DNA of 64,000 nt from Kribbella sp. VKM Ac-2569. GTDB taxonomy: Bacteria > Actinomycetota > Actinomycetes > Propionibacteriales > Kribbellaceae. Location of the stretch: NCBI RefSeq assembly GCF_004216905.1, contig NZ_SGXJ01000001.1:744001-808000 (forward strand). Reading direction: 5' to 3'. The position numbers and the translations under genes are program-made. This document shows positions 51,346-59,076 of the stretch, piece by piece. How positions within the stretch are numbered: the stretch's first letter is position 1; every line of letters begins with the position of its first letter. The notes under the pieces are model-generated. The model was not told the DNA's origin and searched no databases. It worked only from the letters and a program-made list of their open reading frames with translations.

Positions 51346-52092
51346 TCACGCGAGCTGTTCGCTCAACAGGTCGCGCGCCTCGACGAGTGACGGTCCGTAC
51401 CAGGTCAGATGCCGCCCGGATACGCAGCGCGCGGGTTTCGTGAACGCCTCCGGACCGTCGTCGGGAGAAAACGGATAAGGCTCGTCGGGCAGCACCACGA
51501 TGTCGTAGTCCGGTAACACGTCGAGGTCGATCCGCGGATAACGTTCACCGGATTGTCCAAGGACGTTGTCGATACCGATCCTCGACAACAGATCGCCCGC
51601 GAACGTGTCCCGGCCGAGCGCCATCCACGGCCGCCGCCAGATCGGTATCACGGCCCGCCGGCGCATTCCGTCGTACGGCGTACTCCACACCTCGCGCGCA
51701 TCGTGCAGCCACTGCGGTTCGCCGCCGATGATCGCGGACAGCATGCGACCGAGCGAGTCGAGTGATTCGGGCACCGTCGTCGGCGCGGTCACCCAGACCG
51801 CGATTCCACTCGTTCGCAACGCGTCGAGATCGGCCGCGCGATTCTCCTCGGCGTTCGCGACGACGACGTCCGGTGCGAGTGCGCGGATGCGATCGAGGTC
51901 GGGATTCTTGGTACCGCGAAGACGTACGACGTCGAGGTCCGCGGGATGCGTACACCAGTCGGTGGCACCAACGATTTCGGCCGGATGCGTGACCGCGATC
52001 GACTCCGTCAACGACGGCACGATGCTCACCACACGACGCACCTCGCCGGGTAGTTCGACGACGTTGCGCAGGTCGTCGTACGCACTCTTCAT
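51346..52092 (-). CDS. Helical-backbone metal-receptor-like protein (BtuF/TroA type), no signal peptide
   Basis: A 248-residue protein of the BtuF/FepB-like periplasmic-binding fold. VVSIVPSLTESIAVTHPAEIVGATDWCTHPADL (about 22-54) is the N-lobe with its conserved S..E and WC turn, then GTKNPDLDRIRALAPDVVVANAEENR, a long connecting helix and a C-lobe (LDVLPDYDIVVLPDEPYPF). Relatives bind vitamin B12 or siderophores outside the cell, but this protein has no signal or lipobox, so it may be cytoplasmic; such forms are known as cobalamin-binding-like proteins. ATG 52090-52092 is used; GTG 18 bases upstream is possible. It ends 36 bases before the iron box. Confidence 0.78.
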   Translation of the reverse strand: MKSAYDDLRNVVELPGEVRRVVSIVPSLTESIAVTHPAEIVGATDWCTHPADLDVVRLRGTKNPDLDRIRALAPDVVVANAEENRAADLDALRTSGIAVWVTAPTTVPESLDSLGRMLSAIIGGEPQWLHDAREVWSTPYDGMRRRAVIPIWRRPWMALGRDTFAGDLLSRIGIDNVLGQSGERYPRIDLDVLPDYDIVVLPDEPYPFSPDDGPEAFTKPARCVSGRHLTWYGPSLVEARDLLSEQLA

Positions 52093-52387
52093 CTGCTCGT
52101 TGCACCTCACGTTCGCAGGACGTTGCCGAGGACAACACTCGTCGATCGGGGCGTTTGAGGCCCAGATTGTGCGCGTGTCGCCAAGAAATTATTCTGCCTA
52201 TCCGGCATGCTCGGGGCGCGGCGGAATCCCTTCTGCACAAGGATTTTCGGCATTTGCCTGCCAGTACGCCGCCAGTTCTCCTTAACCTGCGGACGTTTCC
52301 GGTGCTTTACGTAGCGCACAAGTGTTGTCATCATCATGACGACGAGGAATCCACCGTGGTTTTCCTCAGCCGCACCAAGGAGGCAGA

Positions 52388-52999
52388 GTGCCAGCCAAGA
52401 AGGCAGCCGCAGGGAAGGCGACAGCCAAAAAGGCTTCTCCCGCCAAGAAGACTGTCGCGAAGAAGACCAGCGCCGCGAAGACGACCACCGCGCGCAAGGT
52501 CAGCGCAGCAAAGAAGACAGCGACGAAGAAGGTGAGTGCGGCCAAGAAGACCGCCGCCAAGAAGACGGTGGCGAAGAAGGCGCCGGCCAAGAAGACCACC
52601 GCCAAGAAGGCCCCCGCGAAGAAGGTCGCGGCGAAGAAGGCTCCGGCGAAGAAGGTCACGGCCAAGAAGACCGTCGCGAAGAAGGCGCCGGCGAAGCGCG
52701 CGACCGCTGCGAAGAAGACGACGGCAGCGCGGAAGACGACGGCCAAGAAGACTGTCGCGAAGAAGACCGTCGCCAAGAAGGCGCCGGCGAAGAAGGCTCC
52801 GGCCAAGAAGGTCGCCGCCAAGAAGGCGCCGGCCCGCAAGGTCGCCGCCAAGAAGGCTCCCGCGAAGCGCGTCGCCGCGAAGAAGGCGCCGGCCCGCACC
52901 GCCGCGAAGAAGTCCGCGGTGAAGAAGACGGCTGCGAAGAAGGCACCGGCACGCAAGGCGCCGGCCCGGAAGACCGCGGCCAAGCGAGTAGCCCGCTGA
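52388..52999 (+). CDS. Histone H1-like Lys/Ala-rich DNA-binding protein
   Basis: A 203-residue protein made almost wholly of Lys, Ala, Thr, Val, Pro and Arg in short repeats of the types [16 protein letters not shown] and ARKVAAKK. It has no folded domain and no acidic residue that I can see. It resembles the C-terminal tails of histone H1 and of actinobacterial HupB/Lsr2-associated proteins, so it very likely coats DNA or RNA through charge. GTG 52388 follows AAGGAGG by 4-6 bases. The upstream 295 bp (52093-52387) hold only a weak promoter candidate, TTTACG-N17-CATCAT at 52306-52334. A strong hairpin follows the gene. Confidence 0.88.
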   Translation: MPAKKAAAGKATAKKASPAKKTVAKKTSAAKTTTARKVSAAKKTATKKVSAAKKTAAKKTVAKKAPAKKTTAKKAPAKKVAAKKAPAKKVTAKKTVAKKAPAKRATAAKKTTAARKTTAKKTVAKKTVAKKAPAKKAPAKKVAAKKAPARKVAAKKAPAKRVAAKKAPARTAAKKSAVKKTAAKKAPARKAPARKTAAKRVAR

Positions 53000-53028
53000 C
53001 CTTCACGTCAGCAGAAGTCGGTAACTGT

Positions 53029-53063
53029 CGAGGGGCACCACCCGGGTCGGGTGGTGCCCCTCG
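53029..53063. terminator. 16-bp perfect hairpin between convergent genes
   Basis: CGAGGGGCACCACCCG (53029-53044) pairs fully with CGGGTGGTGCCCCTCG (53048-53063) across a GGT loop. There is no T-run, as is common for actinobacterial terminators. It serves the H1-like gene on one strand and the SPOR-like gene on the other. Confidence 0.8.
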
Positions 53064-53084
53064 GCACGTCGTCGGAGCCGGACC

Positions 53085-53273
53085 TCAGTCGTCGTTCCAC
53101 TTCGGGTCGTTGTCCCAGTCCTCGTTGCGTTCCTGGGCCTTCTCCAGGGCGCGGGCGGCCTCCTCGGGCGAGCTGTACGGCCCCAGCCGGTCGCCCGACT
53201 TCGCACCCTGGTACGGCTCGACCTTGCCGGTCCTTGTGTTGTAGTACCACTCGTTGCTGTGATCGTCGCTCAT
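53085..53273 (-). CDS. SPOR-like small protein
   Basis: A 62-residue acidic protein beginning MSDDHSNEWYYNTRTGKVEPYQGAK-like, with GDRLGPYSSPEEAARALEKAQERNEDWDND. The aromatic start and the GPYxxxEEAxxAL turn-helix are those of short actinobacterial SPOR-domain-like proteins. The partner is unknown; it has no signal peptide and is probably cytoplasmic. ATG 53271-53273 has GGAGGTGG 8 bases before it. It is divergent from map. Confidence 0.8.
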   Translation of the reverse strand: MSDDHSNEWYYNTRTGKVEPYQGAKSGDRLGPYSSPEEAARALEKAQERNEDWDNDPKWNDD

Positions 53274-53326
53274 CTGGATGACCACCTCCTGGGAGTCTTG
53301 TCGCAGCTCTCTAGAATGATCTCACC

Positions 53327-54175
53327 ATGTCTGTCCTTACCTCTGGCGTCATTTCGCCGCGCCGCGACGTACCTGCTTCCATTCCGCGTCCGGAGTACGT
53401 CGACAAGCCGGCGCCGACGCCGTACGACGGGTCCTATGTGACGTCGCCCGAGCTGATCGAGAAGATGCGTGTCGCGAGCAAGCTCGCGGCACGTGCGTTG
53501 CAGGCGGTCGGTGCAGCGGCGAAGCCCGGCGTGACCACGGACGAGCTCGACAGGGTCGGCCACGAGTACCTGGTGGAGCGCGGCGCGTACCCGTCGACGC
53601 TCGGCTATCGCGGTTACCCGAAGTCGTTGTGTACGTCGGTGAACGAGGTGATCTGCCACGGCATCCCCGACGACCGTCCGCTCGAGAACGGCGACATCGT
53701 CAACGTCGACATCACGGCGTACCTGGACGGCGTGCACGGTGACACCAACGCGACGTTCCTGGTCGGCGACGTCGACGAAGAGAGCAGGCTGCTCGTCGAG
53801 CGCACTCTCGAGGCACTGAACCGCGGCATCAAGGCGGTCAAGCCCGGTCGTCAGGTGAGCATCATCGGCCGCGTGATCGAGTCGTACGCGAAGCGCTTCG
53901 GGTACGGCGTGGTTCGCGACTTCACCGGCCACGGCATCTCGACGTCGTTCCACTCCGGCCTGATCATCCCGCACTACGACGACGAGCGTTTCGACGACGT
54001 GATCGAGCCCGGGATGACGTTCACGATCGAGCCGATGCTGACACTCGGCACGTACGAGTACGACCTGTGGGACGACGGCTGGACCGCGACCACGAAGGAC
54101 AAGTCGCGTACGGCGCAGTTCGAGCACACGCTGGTAGTCACCGACACCGGCGCCGAAGTACTCACCCTCCCGTGA
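53327..54175 (+). CDS. map: Methionine aminopeptidase, type I
   Basis: A 282-residue methionine aminopeptidase that removes the initiator Met from new proteins. The five metal ligands are present: Asp128 (NVDITAY), Asp139 (GVHGDTN), His202 (FTGHGI), Glu235 (FTIEPM) and Glu266 (QFEHTL). The N-terminal 40 residues ([18 protein letters not shown]) form the SH3-binding-like linker common in actinobacterial MetAP1c. A TAGAAT box (53312-53317) ends 9 bases before the ATG, implying little or no leader. The stop overlaps the start of an acetyltransferase gene (GTGA). Confidence 0.95.
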   Translation: MSVLTSGVISPRRDVPASIPRPEYVDKPAPTPYDGSYVTSPELIEKMRVASKLAARALQAVGAAAKPGVTTDELDRVGHEYLVERGAYPSTLGYRGYPKSLCTSVNEVICHGIPDDRPLENGDIVNVDITAYLDGVHGDTNATFLVGDVDEESRLLVERTLEALNRGIKAVKPGRQVSIIGRVIESYAKRFGYGVVRDFTGHGISTSFHSGLIIPHYDDERFDDVIEPGMTFTIEPMLTLGTYEYDLWDDGWTATTKDKSRTAQFEHTLVVTDTGAEVLTLP

Positions 54176-54552
54176 CCGTCACGCAGTACCAGGAGACCCA
54201 CCTCCCGGGCATCCTCGCAATCTGCGAAGCCGAGAACTGGCCAAGCCTCCCCGCCGATCCTGCTCGCGCACACGCGGTCTTCACGGCTCCCGGCGTGACG
54301 ACCGTCGTCGCACTCGACGGCGACCAAGTCATCGGCTTCGCCTACCTACTGAGCGACGGCCTCATCCAGGCCTACCTCGCCCAGATGGCCGTCCACAGCG
54401 CATACCGCCGCAAGGGCATCGGCCGCGCCATCCTCGAGTACGCCACTCCCCTGACCGGCGCCCAACGCGTAGACCTGATCACCGACACCGCCGAAGACTT
54501 CTACGCGTCCCTGGAGCACCGAACCTTCTCGGGCTTCCGGATCTACCCGTAG
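54172..54552 (+). CDS. GNAT-family N-acetyltransferase
   Basis: A 126-residue, compact GNAT protein. The acetyl-CoA loop is [20 protein letters not shown] (about 70-89), preceded by the AYLAQ strand and followed by [21 protein letters not shown] 54172 overlaps the map stop, so the two are co-translated. Given that neighbour, an N-terminal protein acetylation role is conceivable, but the sequence does not show it. Its last 10 bases overlap the convergent HNH gene. Confidence 0.83.
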   Translation: MTVTQYQETHLPGILAICEAENWPSLPADPARAHAVFTAPGVTTVVALDGDQVIGFAYLLSDGLIQAYLAQMAVHSAYRRKGIGRAILEYATPLTGAQRVDLITDTAEDFYASLEHRTFSGFRIYP

Positions 54553-56078
54553 CCGTTCCCACGCTGCCAAGCTACGGCCGGCATGAGATCGCGGTCTTCA
54601 GATATCAGAGAATCCTGGATGGGGGGTGGATCGGTCGAGGGATCGCCACGGACTGCGAAGCGGGCGGCTTCCTGCATCGTGGCTTCGTCGGCGGACCACC
54701 GGCCCGAACGCTGACTGCGCACCGCAGGTCCCGTGGCGGCATTGCCATCTGGCCGCGGGGCGGTTGCCGCGAGGAGGGCTGAGACGGGTGGCCTTGGTTG
54801 GGGTGGTGGGTCTGCCCAGCTCGGGCGGGACACCTGGACTTCTCCGTCGACGATGGTGATGACCCAGTGGCCGTCGTGGAGGGCCCGGTGGTGTGCTCGG
54901 CAGAGGAGAACCAGGTTGTGGATCGCAGTCTCGCCGCCGTCGATCCACGACCGGAGATGGTGGGCGTCGCAGTGGTTCGGCGGCGCACCGCACACCACGC
55001 AGCCCTTGTCGCGGACGTTCAACGCACGACGCATCACCCGCGTCACCAGGCGTTCGGCCCGTCCGACGTCGAGTGGCTCGGAGTTCGAGCCGAGCACCAG
55101 CGGGATGATCTTCGCGTCGCAGGCCATCCGGCGGATCGCCGCGGCTGAGAGACCATCGCCGTACACCAGGTCGCCGGTCGCGTCGGCGACGGCAGACTTC
55201 AGGTCCTCGAAATCGATGGTGACAGTGATGTTCGCCTTCGCACCGAACCCGGGCAGCCACCTCTCCGCGCCGGGCGCCGCCGCATCGTCGAGAGGAAGGG
55301 CACCGTCGAGAGGAAGGACCTCGGCGCCCGCCGCGGGACGGTTGTCGCCGATCGGTGGCTTGAAGCCGGTGTCTGTCGCTGCCGCGGCGATCGTCAGGGT
55401 GGAGGTGAGCGCGTCCGCTTGGCGCTTCTCGCGGGATCGCGGGTCGAGCTCACCGTCGACGGTCTTGTGCGGTCGAGCCGCCGCGTGGACGCGGGACCGG
55501 AGCAGCTCGGCGTTCTCGTTGGCCAGGTAGCCGCGGAACTTCACGCCGTTCTCGGCCTCGATCAGGGTCAGCGATTCCCGCTCGTACGCCGCGTTCTCGT
55601 CGGGTTCGGGGCCGTCGGAGTCCAGCAGGTCACAGATCTCCTTGGCAGCCTTGGCAAGCTCACCTGGGCACAGGTGACCGGCGAGGTCGACCAACTGTTC
55701 CTCTGCGACATCGAGGTCTGCTATCGGGACTCTGGACCGAACCCGCTCCAGCGCGGTGACGATCGCGTTCGCCTGGGCCGGACGCAGCGGCCGGGTCTCG
55801 TCGGTGAGGGCTGTCGACACGGCGCCGTATTTCGGCAATCTCCGGGCGAGCTTCAGGTCGCGGTGGGCCTCGCGGCGGTCGATGCGGTGGCGCATGGCAA
55901 GCAACTCGGCAGTGTCGCGAGCGCCAAGTTCTTCGGCAAGACCGGTCTCGTCGACGCGAGCGACCAACTGCAGGCGGTAGGTGAGCAACGAGGCGACGGC
56001 TGCGTCTACCTGGTCGAGAGTCGGCAGCAGCTCGCCGTCGCTCATCGACCAGACCGGCCGCTCGCCCAGAAGTTCCAT
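54543..56078 (-). CDS. DUF222/HNH endonuclease (13E12 repeat family)
   Basis: A 511-residue protein with an N-terminal DUF222 helical region (about 20-330) and a C-terminal HNH nuclease domain: CVVCGAPPNHCDAHHLRSWIDGG (Cys pair, His-His) followed by NLVLLCRAHHRALHDG (about 365-420), with zinc and catalytic His/Asn residues intact. These 13E12-type genes are multicopy in mycobacteria and other actinobacteria, are linked to recombination and phage attachment, and have no proven function. ATG 56076-56078 is chosen from four near starts because a -35/-10 pair ends 7 bases before it. Confidence 0.88.
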   Translation of the reverse strand: MELLGERPVWSMSDGELLPTLDQVDAAVASLLTYRLQLVARVDETGLAEELGARDTAELLAMRHRIDRREAHRDLKLARRLPKYGAVSTALTDETRPLRPAQANAIVTALERVRSRVPIADLDVAEEQLVDLAGHLCPGELAKAAKEICDLLDSDGPEPDENAAYERESLTLIEAENGVKFRGYLANENAELLRSRVHAAARPHKTVDGELDPRSREKRQADALTSTLTIAAAATDTGFKPPIGDNRPAAGAEVLPLDGALPLDDAAAPGAERWLPGFGAKANITVTIDFEDLKSAVADATGDLVYGDGLSAAAIRRMACDAKIIPLVLGSNSEPLDVGRAERLVTRVMRRALNVRDKGCVVCGAPPNHCDAHHLRSWIDGGETAIHNLVLLCRAHHRALHDGHWVITIVDGEVQVSRPSWADPPPQPRPPVSALLAATAPRPDGNAATGPAVRSQRSGRWSADEATMQEAARFAVRGDPSTDPPPIQDSLISEDRDLMPAVAWQRGNGYG

Positions 56079-56085
56079 GCCCACA

Positions 56086-56115
56086 ACGATAGACATGCCC
56101 ACCGACAGTTATCAA
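56086..56115 (-). promoter_or_regulatory. Leaderless promoter of the HNH gene
   Basis: On the minus strand TTGATA (56110-56115), an 18-bp spacer and TATCGT (56086-56091), then 7 bases to the ATG. It fixes the start at 56078. Confidence 0.65.
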
Positions 56116-56166
56116 ACCGGAATCTCCTTGTTTTCAAGGAGATTCGGTTGTCCACAGATGGAAAGA

Positions 56167-56622
56167 TCATCCGTCGCGGAAGCCCAGATCACGATACAGT
56201 TCGAGTGCGGGCACGTTGCCGTCATCGACTCGCAAAGCAACAGTTGTCGCCGCACAGCAGGCCAGCAAAAACCGCGCGATCCCCCGCCGACGGTGCGAGC
56301 GGGCGGTGAAGAGTTCGATGATGAAAGCGCAGTCCGGGGTGTCGGGCCAAGGGGCGCGTTCGACGACCAGGAGTGCGCCGACCAACGTCTCGTCTTCCCA
56401 GGCGAGGCGGCTGAGGTTCGGCGCCAGTACGCCGTACTCCCCCGCGAACGTGAGCTCGATGTCCTCGAGTGCTTCCTGTTCCGTGGCTGCGGCAACGCCC
56501 GCGTCGTACGCCTCGAAGTACAGCTTGCCGAGCGGGATTGCGTCCTCGACCGCCGGTGGACGCAGTACGACGCCTGGGACGGCCGGCGTCTGTACTGCGT
56601 CTGCGCGGCGGATGAGGATCAT
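56167..56622 (-). CDS. GNAT-family N-acetyltransferase
   Basis: A 151-residue GNAT protein. The acetyl-CoA loop is ELFTARSHRRRGIARFLLACC (about 103-123), and the end RVDDGNVPALELYRDLGFRDG is the usual N..A..LY..LGF closing. Its ATG overlaps the stop of the S10 peptidase gene (ATGA), so the two are co-translated. The acceptor is unknown. Confidence 0.85.
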   Translation of the reverse strand: MILIRRADAVQTPAVPGVVLRPPAVEDAIPLGKLYFEAYDAGVAAATEQEALEDIELTFAGEYGVLAPNLSRLAWEDETLVGALLVVERAPWPDTPDCAFIIELFTARSHRRRGIARFLLACCAATTVALRVDDGNVPALELYRDLGFRDG

Positions 56623-58112
56623 CGGTTGGACGATGCGGTGATGAAGGTGCCGAGGTCGGCGGACTGTTGGATGCGGGACTGGTCGTGGATGTACATCATG
56701 TGGCCGGCTGGGTAGTACTTCGTTTCGATGTTGGTGGTCAGCTCGGCGGGGATCTGGAGGCGGGCGAGGGTGTGCTCGGTGGCGAAGTACGGCGTCGCGC
56801 CGTCGTAGTGGCCGGACGCGACGTGCACCTTCAGGTGCGGATTGACGCGCATCGCCTCGGCGAGCTTCTCCGCGACCGAGATCTGCGTGCCCTCGAACTC
56901 CTTGAACGACCAGTTCTTCGCGGCATCCATGTTGATGACCTCGTACGGCAGGTCGTTCTCGTAGCCGAGCTCGACGCGGACGTAGTGGTTGAGCGCCGCG
57001 GAGTACGGCCCGGTGATCGCGTTCATCGACGGGTCGCGGTCCTGCCGTTCACCGGCCGCGTCCGGGTCCCATCCGGTGAAGCGGCCGTCGAGCCGGCCGA
57101 CAACCAGCCGACGGGCACGCAGCAGTTCGGCGAAGAAGCGGCCGTGCTCGATCCGCAGGTTCACGCGATCGATGTAGTCCTCGCTCAACCCGGTCAGCGA
57201 GGCCAGCCGGGTGACCACCTCGGCGCGGTAGTCCGCCGGGATTCGATTGCCCTGGGCAAGCGCATTCGGGTACCGGCCGGCCGCGAACCGTTCCGCGTCC
57301 GCGAGCACCTCCTCCAGCGACTGATCCGGCACAAGACCGTGGTAGTGCGCAATCGCGGCGTACGACGGAAGGAACAACGTGTACGGCAGGTCGTTGCCCG
57401 GCGTGAAGTCGAGCGTGCCGAACTCCAGCACCACCGAGATCAGCATGACGCCGTTGAGGTACATCCCGTACCGCTGCTGCAGATGCGCGGCCAGCCCCGC
57501 GGCGCGCGTCGTACCGTAGGACTCGCCGGCCAGGAACTTCGGCGACATCCATCGCCCGTTCCGCGAGGTCCACAGCCGGATCACCTCACCGACCGACTCC
57601 AGGTCGCGCGTGAACCCGTGGTAGTCCCCCGGCTTCTCCCCCTCCGCGGCCCGCGAGAAGCCAGTCGACACCGGGTCGATGAACACCACGTCGCTGTACT
57701 TCAGCAACGTCTCCGCGTTGTCGACGATCGAGTACGGCGGGGGCGCGAGCTCACCCACATCGCCGGAGACCACGCGGCGCGGGCCGAGCAGACCGAGGTG
57801 CAGCCAGATGCTCGACGATCCCGGCCCGCCGTTGAACGCGAACGTCACCGGACGGTCCTCGGCGTCCGCGTCGTCCAGCGTGTACGCCGTGAGGAACACC
57901 TCCGCCTTCGGCTTCAGCCCGTCGAACTTGCCGTCGGTGACCACCTCCTCGCGGAGCACGATCCGTCCGGTGGTCGCCGTGTACCGCAACTCCTGCCCGT
58001 CGACCGTCAGCGTGTGCTGCGTCGTCACCAGGTCGTCGACCGGCTTCGCGGGCTTGGTCTCCGGCTTGGTCTCGGGCTTGGTCTCGGGGTCGGTGTGCTC
58101 CTCGTTGGCCAT
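56619..58112 (-). CDS. S10-family serine carboxypeptidase-like protein
   Basis: A 497-residue alpha/beta hydrolase of peptidase family S10. FNGGPGSSSIWLHLGLLGP (about 94-112) is the oxyanion region, FLAGESYGTTRAAGLA (about 195-210) holds the nucleophile Ser, and the Asp/His of the triad are expected in NWSFKEF..VASGHYDGATPY (about 430-447) and YPAGHMMYIH (about 470). It has an N-terminal acidic tail with three PETK repeats and no signal peptide, so it is probably cytoplasmic, unlike eukaryotic S10 enzymes. It may trim peptides from the C-terminus. A TAAGGT box 7 bases before ATG 58112 gives a leaderless start. Confidence 0.88.
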   Translation of the reverse strand: MANEEHTDPETKPETKPETKPAKPVDDLVTTQHTLTVDGQELRYTATTGRIVLREEVVTDGKFDGLKPKAEVFLTAYTLDDADAEDRPVTFAFNGGPGSSSIWLHLGLLGPRRVVSGDVGELAPPPYSIVDNAETLLKYSDVVFIDPVSTGFSRAAEGEKPGDYHGFTRDLESVGEVIRLWTSRNGRWMSPKFLAGESYGTTRAAGLAAHLQQRYGMYLNGVMLISVVLEFGTLDFTPGNDLPYTLFLPSYAAIAHYHGLVPDQSLEEVLADAERFAAGRYPNALAQGNRIPADYRAEVVTRLASLTGLSEDYIDRVNLRIEHGRFFAELLRARRLVVGRLDGRFTGWDPDAAGERQDRDPSMNAITGPYSAALNHYVRVELGYENDLPYEVINMDAAKNWSFKEFEGTQISVAEKLAEAMRVNPHLKVHVASGHYDGATPYFATEHTLARLQIPAELTTNIETKYYPAGHMMYIHDQSRIQQSADLGTFITASSNR

Positions 58113-58156
58113 GTCGAGCACCTTAATCCACCGCCGTAACCACTAGCGTTGGGTTC

Positions 58157-58525
58157 ATGGCGACGATTCTGCACATCGCGTTCGTGGACCAGTGGGAGGC
58201 TGCGGTAGGGGCCGGAAGCTACCGATGGTCGACCCGCGGCAAGAGCCTCGACGACGGCGCGACGTTCATCCACGCATCCCGCCCCGACCAGGTCGCGATG
58301 GTCGCGAACTTCGCGTACGACGACGTGACCGAGCCACTGTGCCTGCTGGTGATCGACACCGCCCGGCTGGTGTCCGCGCTGTGCGACGAGGACCTGGACG
58401 GGACCGGGATGAGCTTCCCGCACATCTACGGGCCGCTGAACCTGGACGCGGTGGTCGACGTACGCCCGTACCTCCGGGGTCCCGACGGCCTGTGGCCCGA
58501 GGTGACCGCCGAGGCCGTATCCTGA
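58157..58525 (+). CDS. DUF952 protein
   Basis: A 122-residue DUF952 protein: ILHIAFVDQWEAAVGAGSYRWSTRGKSLDDGATFIHASRPDQV (about 4-46), then LLVIDTARLV and FPHIYGPLNLDAVVDVRPY (about 86-104). The conserved His and Arg residues suggest a small nucleotide-like ligand, but no function is proven. A TAGCGT box (58144-58149) lies 7 bases before the ATG, so it is probably leaderless. It ends 6 bases before rnpB. Confidence 0.88.
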   Translation: MATILHIAFVDQWEAAVGAGSYRWSTRGKSLDDGATFIHASRPDQVAMVANFAYDDVTEPLCLLVIDTARLVSALCDEDLDGTGMSFPHIYGPLNLDAVVDVRPYLRGPDGLWPEVTAEAVS

Positions 58526-58531
58526 TCGTAC

Positions 58532-58934
58532 GGAACGGGTCGGTCGGGCGATCGCGTCGTCCTTTGCAGAGGACGCCGAGGAAAGTCCGGACTCCACAGG
58601 GCAGCGTGGTGGGTAACGCCCACCCGGGGTAACCCGCGGGACAGTGCCACAGAGAACAGACCGCCAGCGGCTCCGATGAACCCCGTGGTTCGTCGGAGTG
58701 CGGGTGAGGGTGAAACGGTGGTGTAAGAGACCACCAGCTCCGCAGGTGACTGCGGAGGCTAGGTAAACCCCACGTGGAGCAAGGCCAAGAAGGGCGGTGG
58801 GCAACCACCACCCGCGCGAGCGTCCGAGGGCGGCCCGCCCGAGCTCGCGGGTAGGCCGCTAGAGGTGTCCGGCAACGGCCACCGTAGATGGATGATCGCC
58901 ACCACAGAATCCGGCTTACAGACCGGCCCGTTCC
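58532..58934 (+). ncRNA. rnpB: RNase P RNA, bacterial class A
   Basis: The catalytic RNA that matures tRNA 5' ends. The ends pair as helix P1: GGAACGGGTCGGTC (from 58532) with GACCGGCCCGTTCC (to 58934), one G-U. The universal core is present: GAGGAAAGTCCGGACTCCAC near the start, GTAAACCCCACGTGGAGCAAG in the middle, GCCGCTAGAGGTGTCCGGCAA and the final ACAGAATCCGGCTTACAG. The length and loops fit the actinobacterial type A. It begins right behind the DUF952 gene; a TATCCT box (about 58518-58523) may be its own -10. Confidence 0.97.
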
Positions 58935-59076
58935 CCCACCCGGCGATTCCTCCCCCGCGAGTTGAGTGGGGTCGAGGCCTGGCGACGGCCGGGGTTTGGT
59001 GCGAATGTGCTCCCAGGGGTCACAGGCAGGTCACGGGTAACGCTTGTGTGGGGTTCATGGGATGGGGGATCGGACA

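Noticed and set aside
52366..52983. Ala/Phe-rich minus-strand frame opposite the H1-like gene
   Set aside because: Its [11 protein letters not shown] repeats are the exact complement of the Lys/Ala repeats; no ribosome site and no independent support.
54543..56078. The HNH protein as an active homing endonuclease or intein
   Set aside because: The DUF222 plus HNH layout is the common 13E12 family and there are no splice-junction residues or interrupted host gene.
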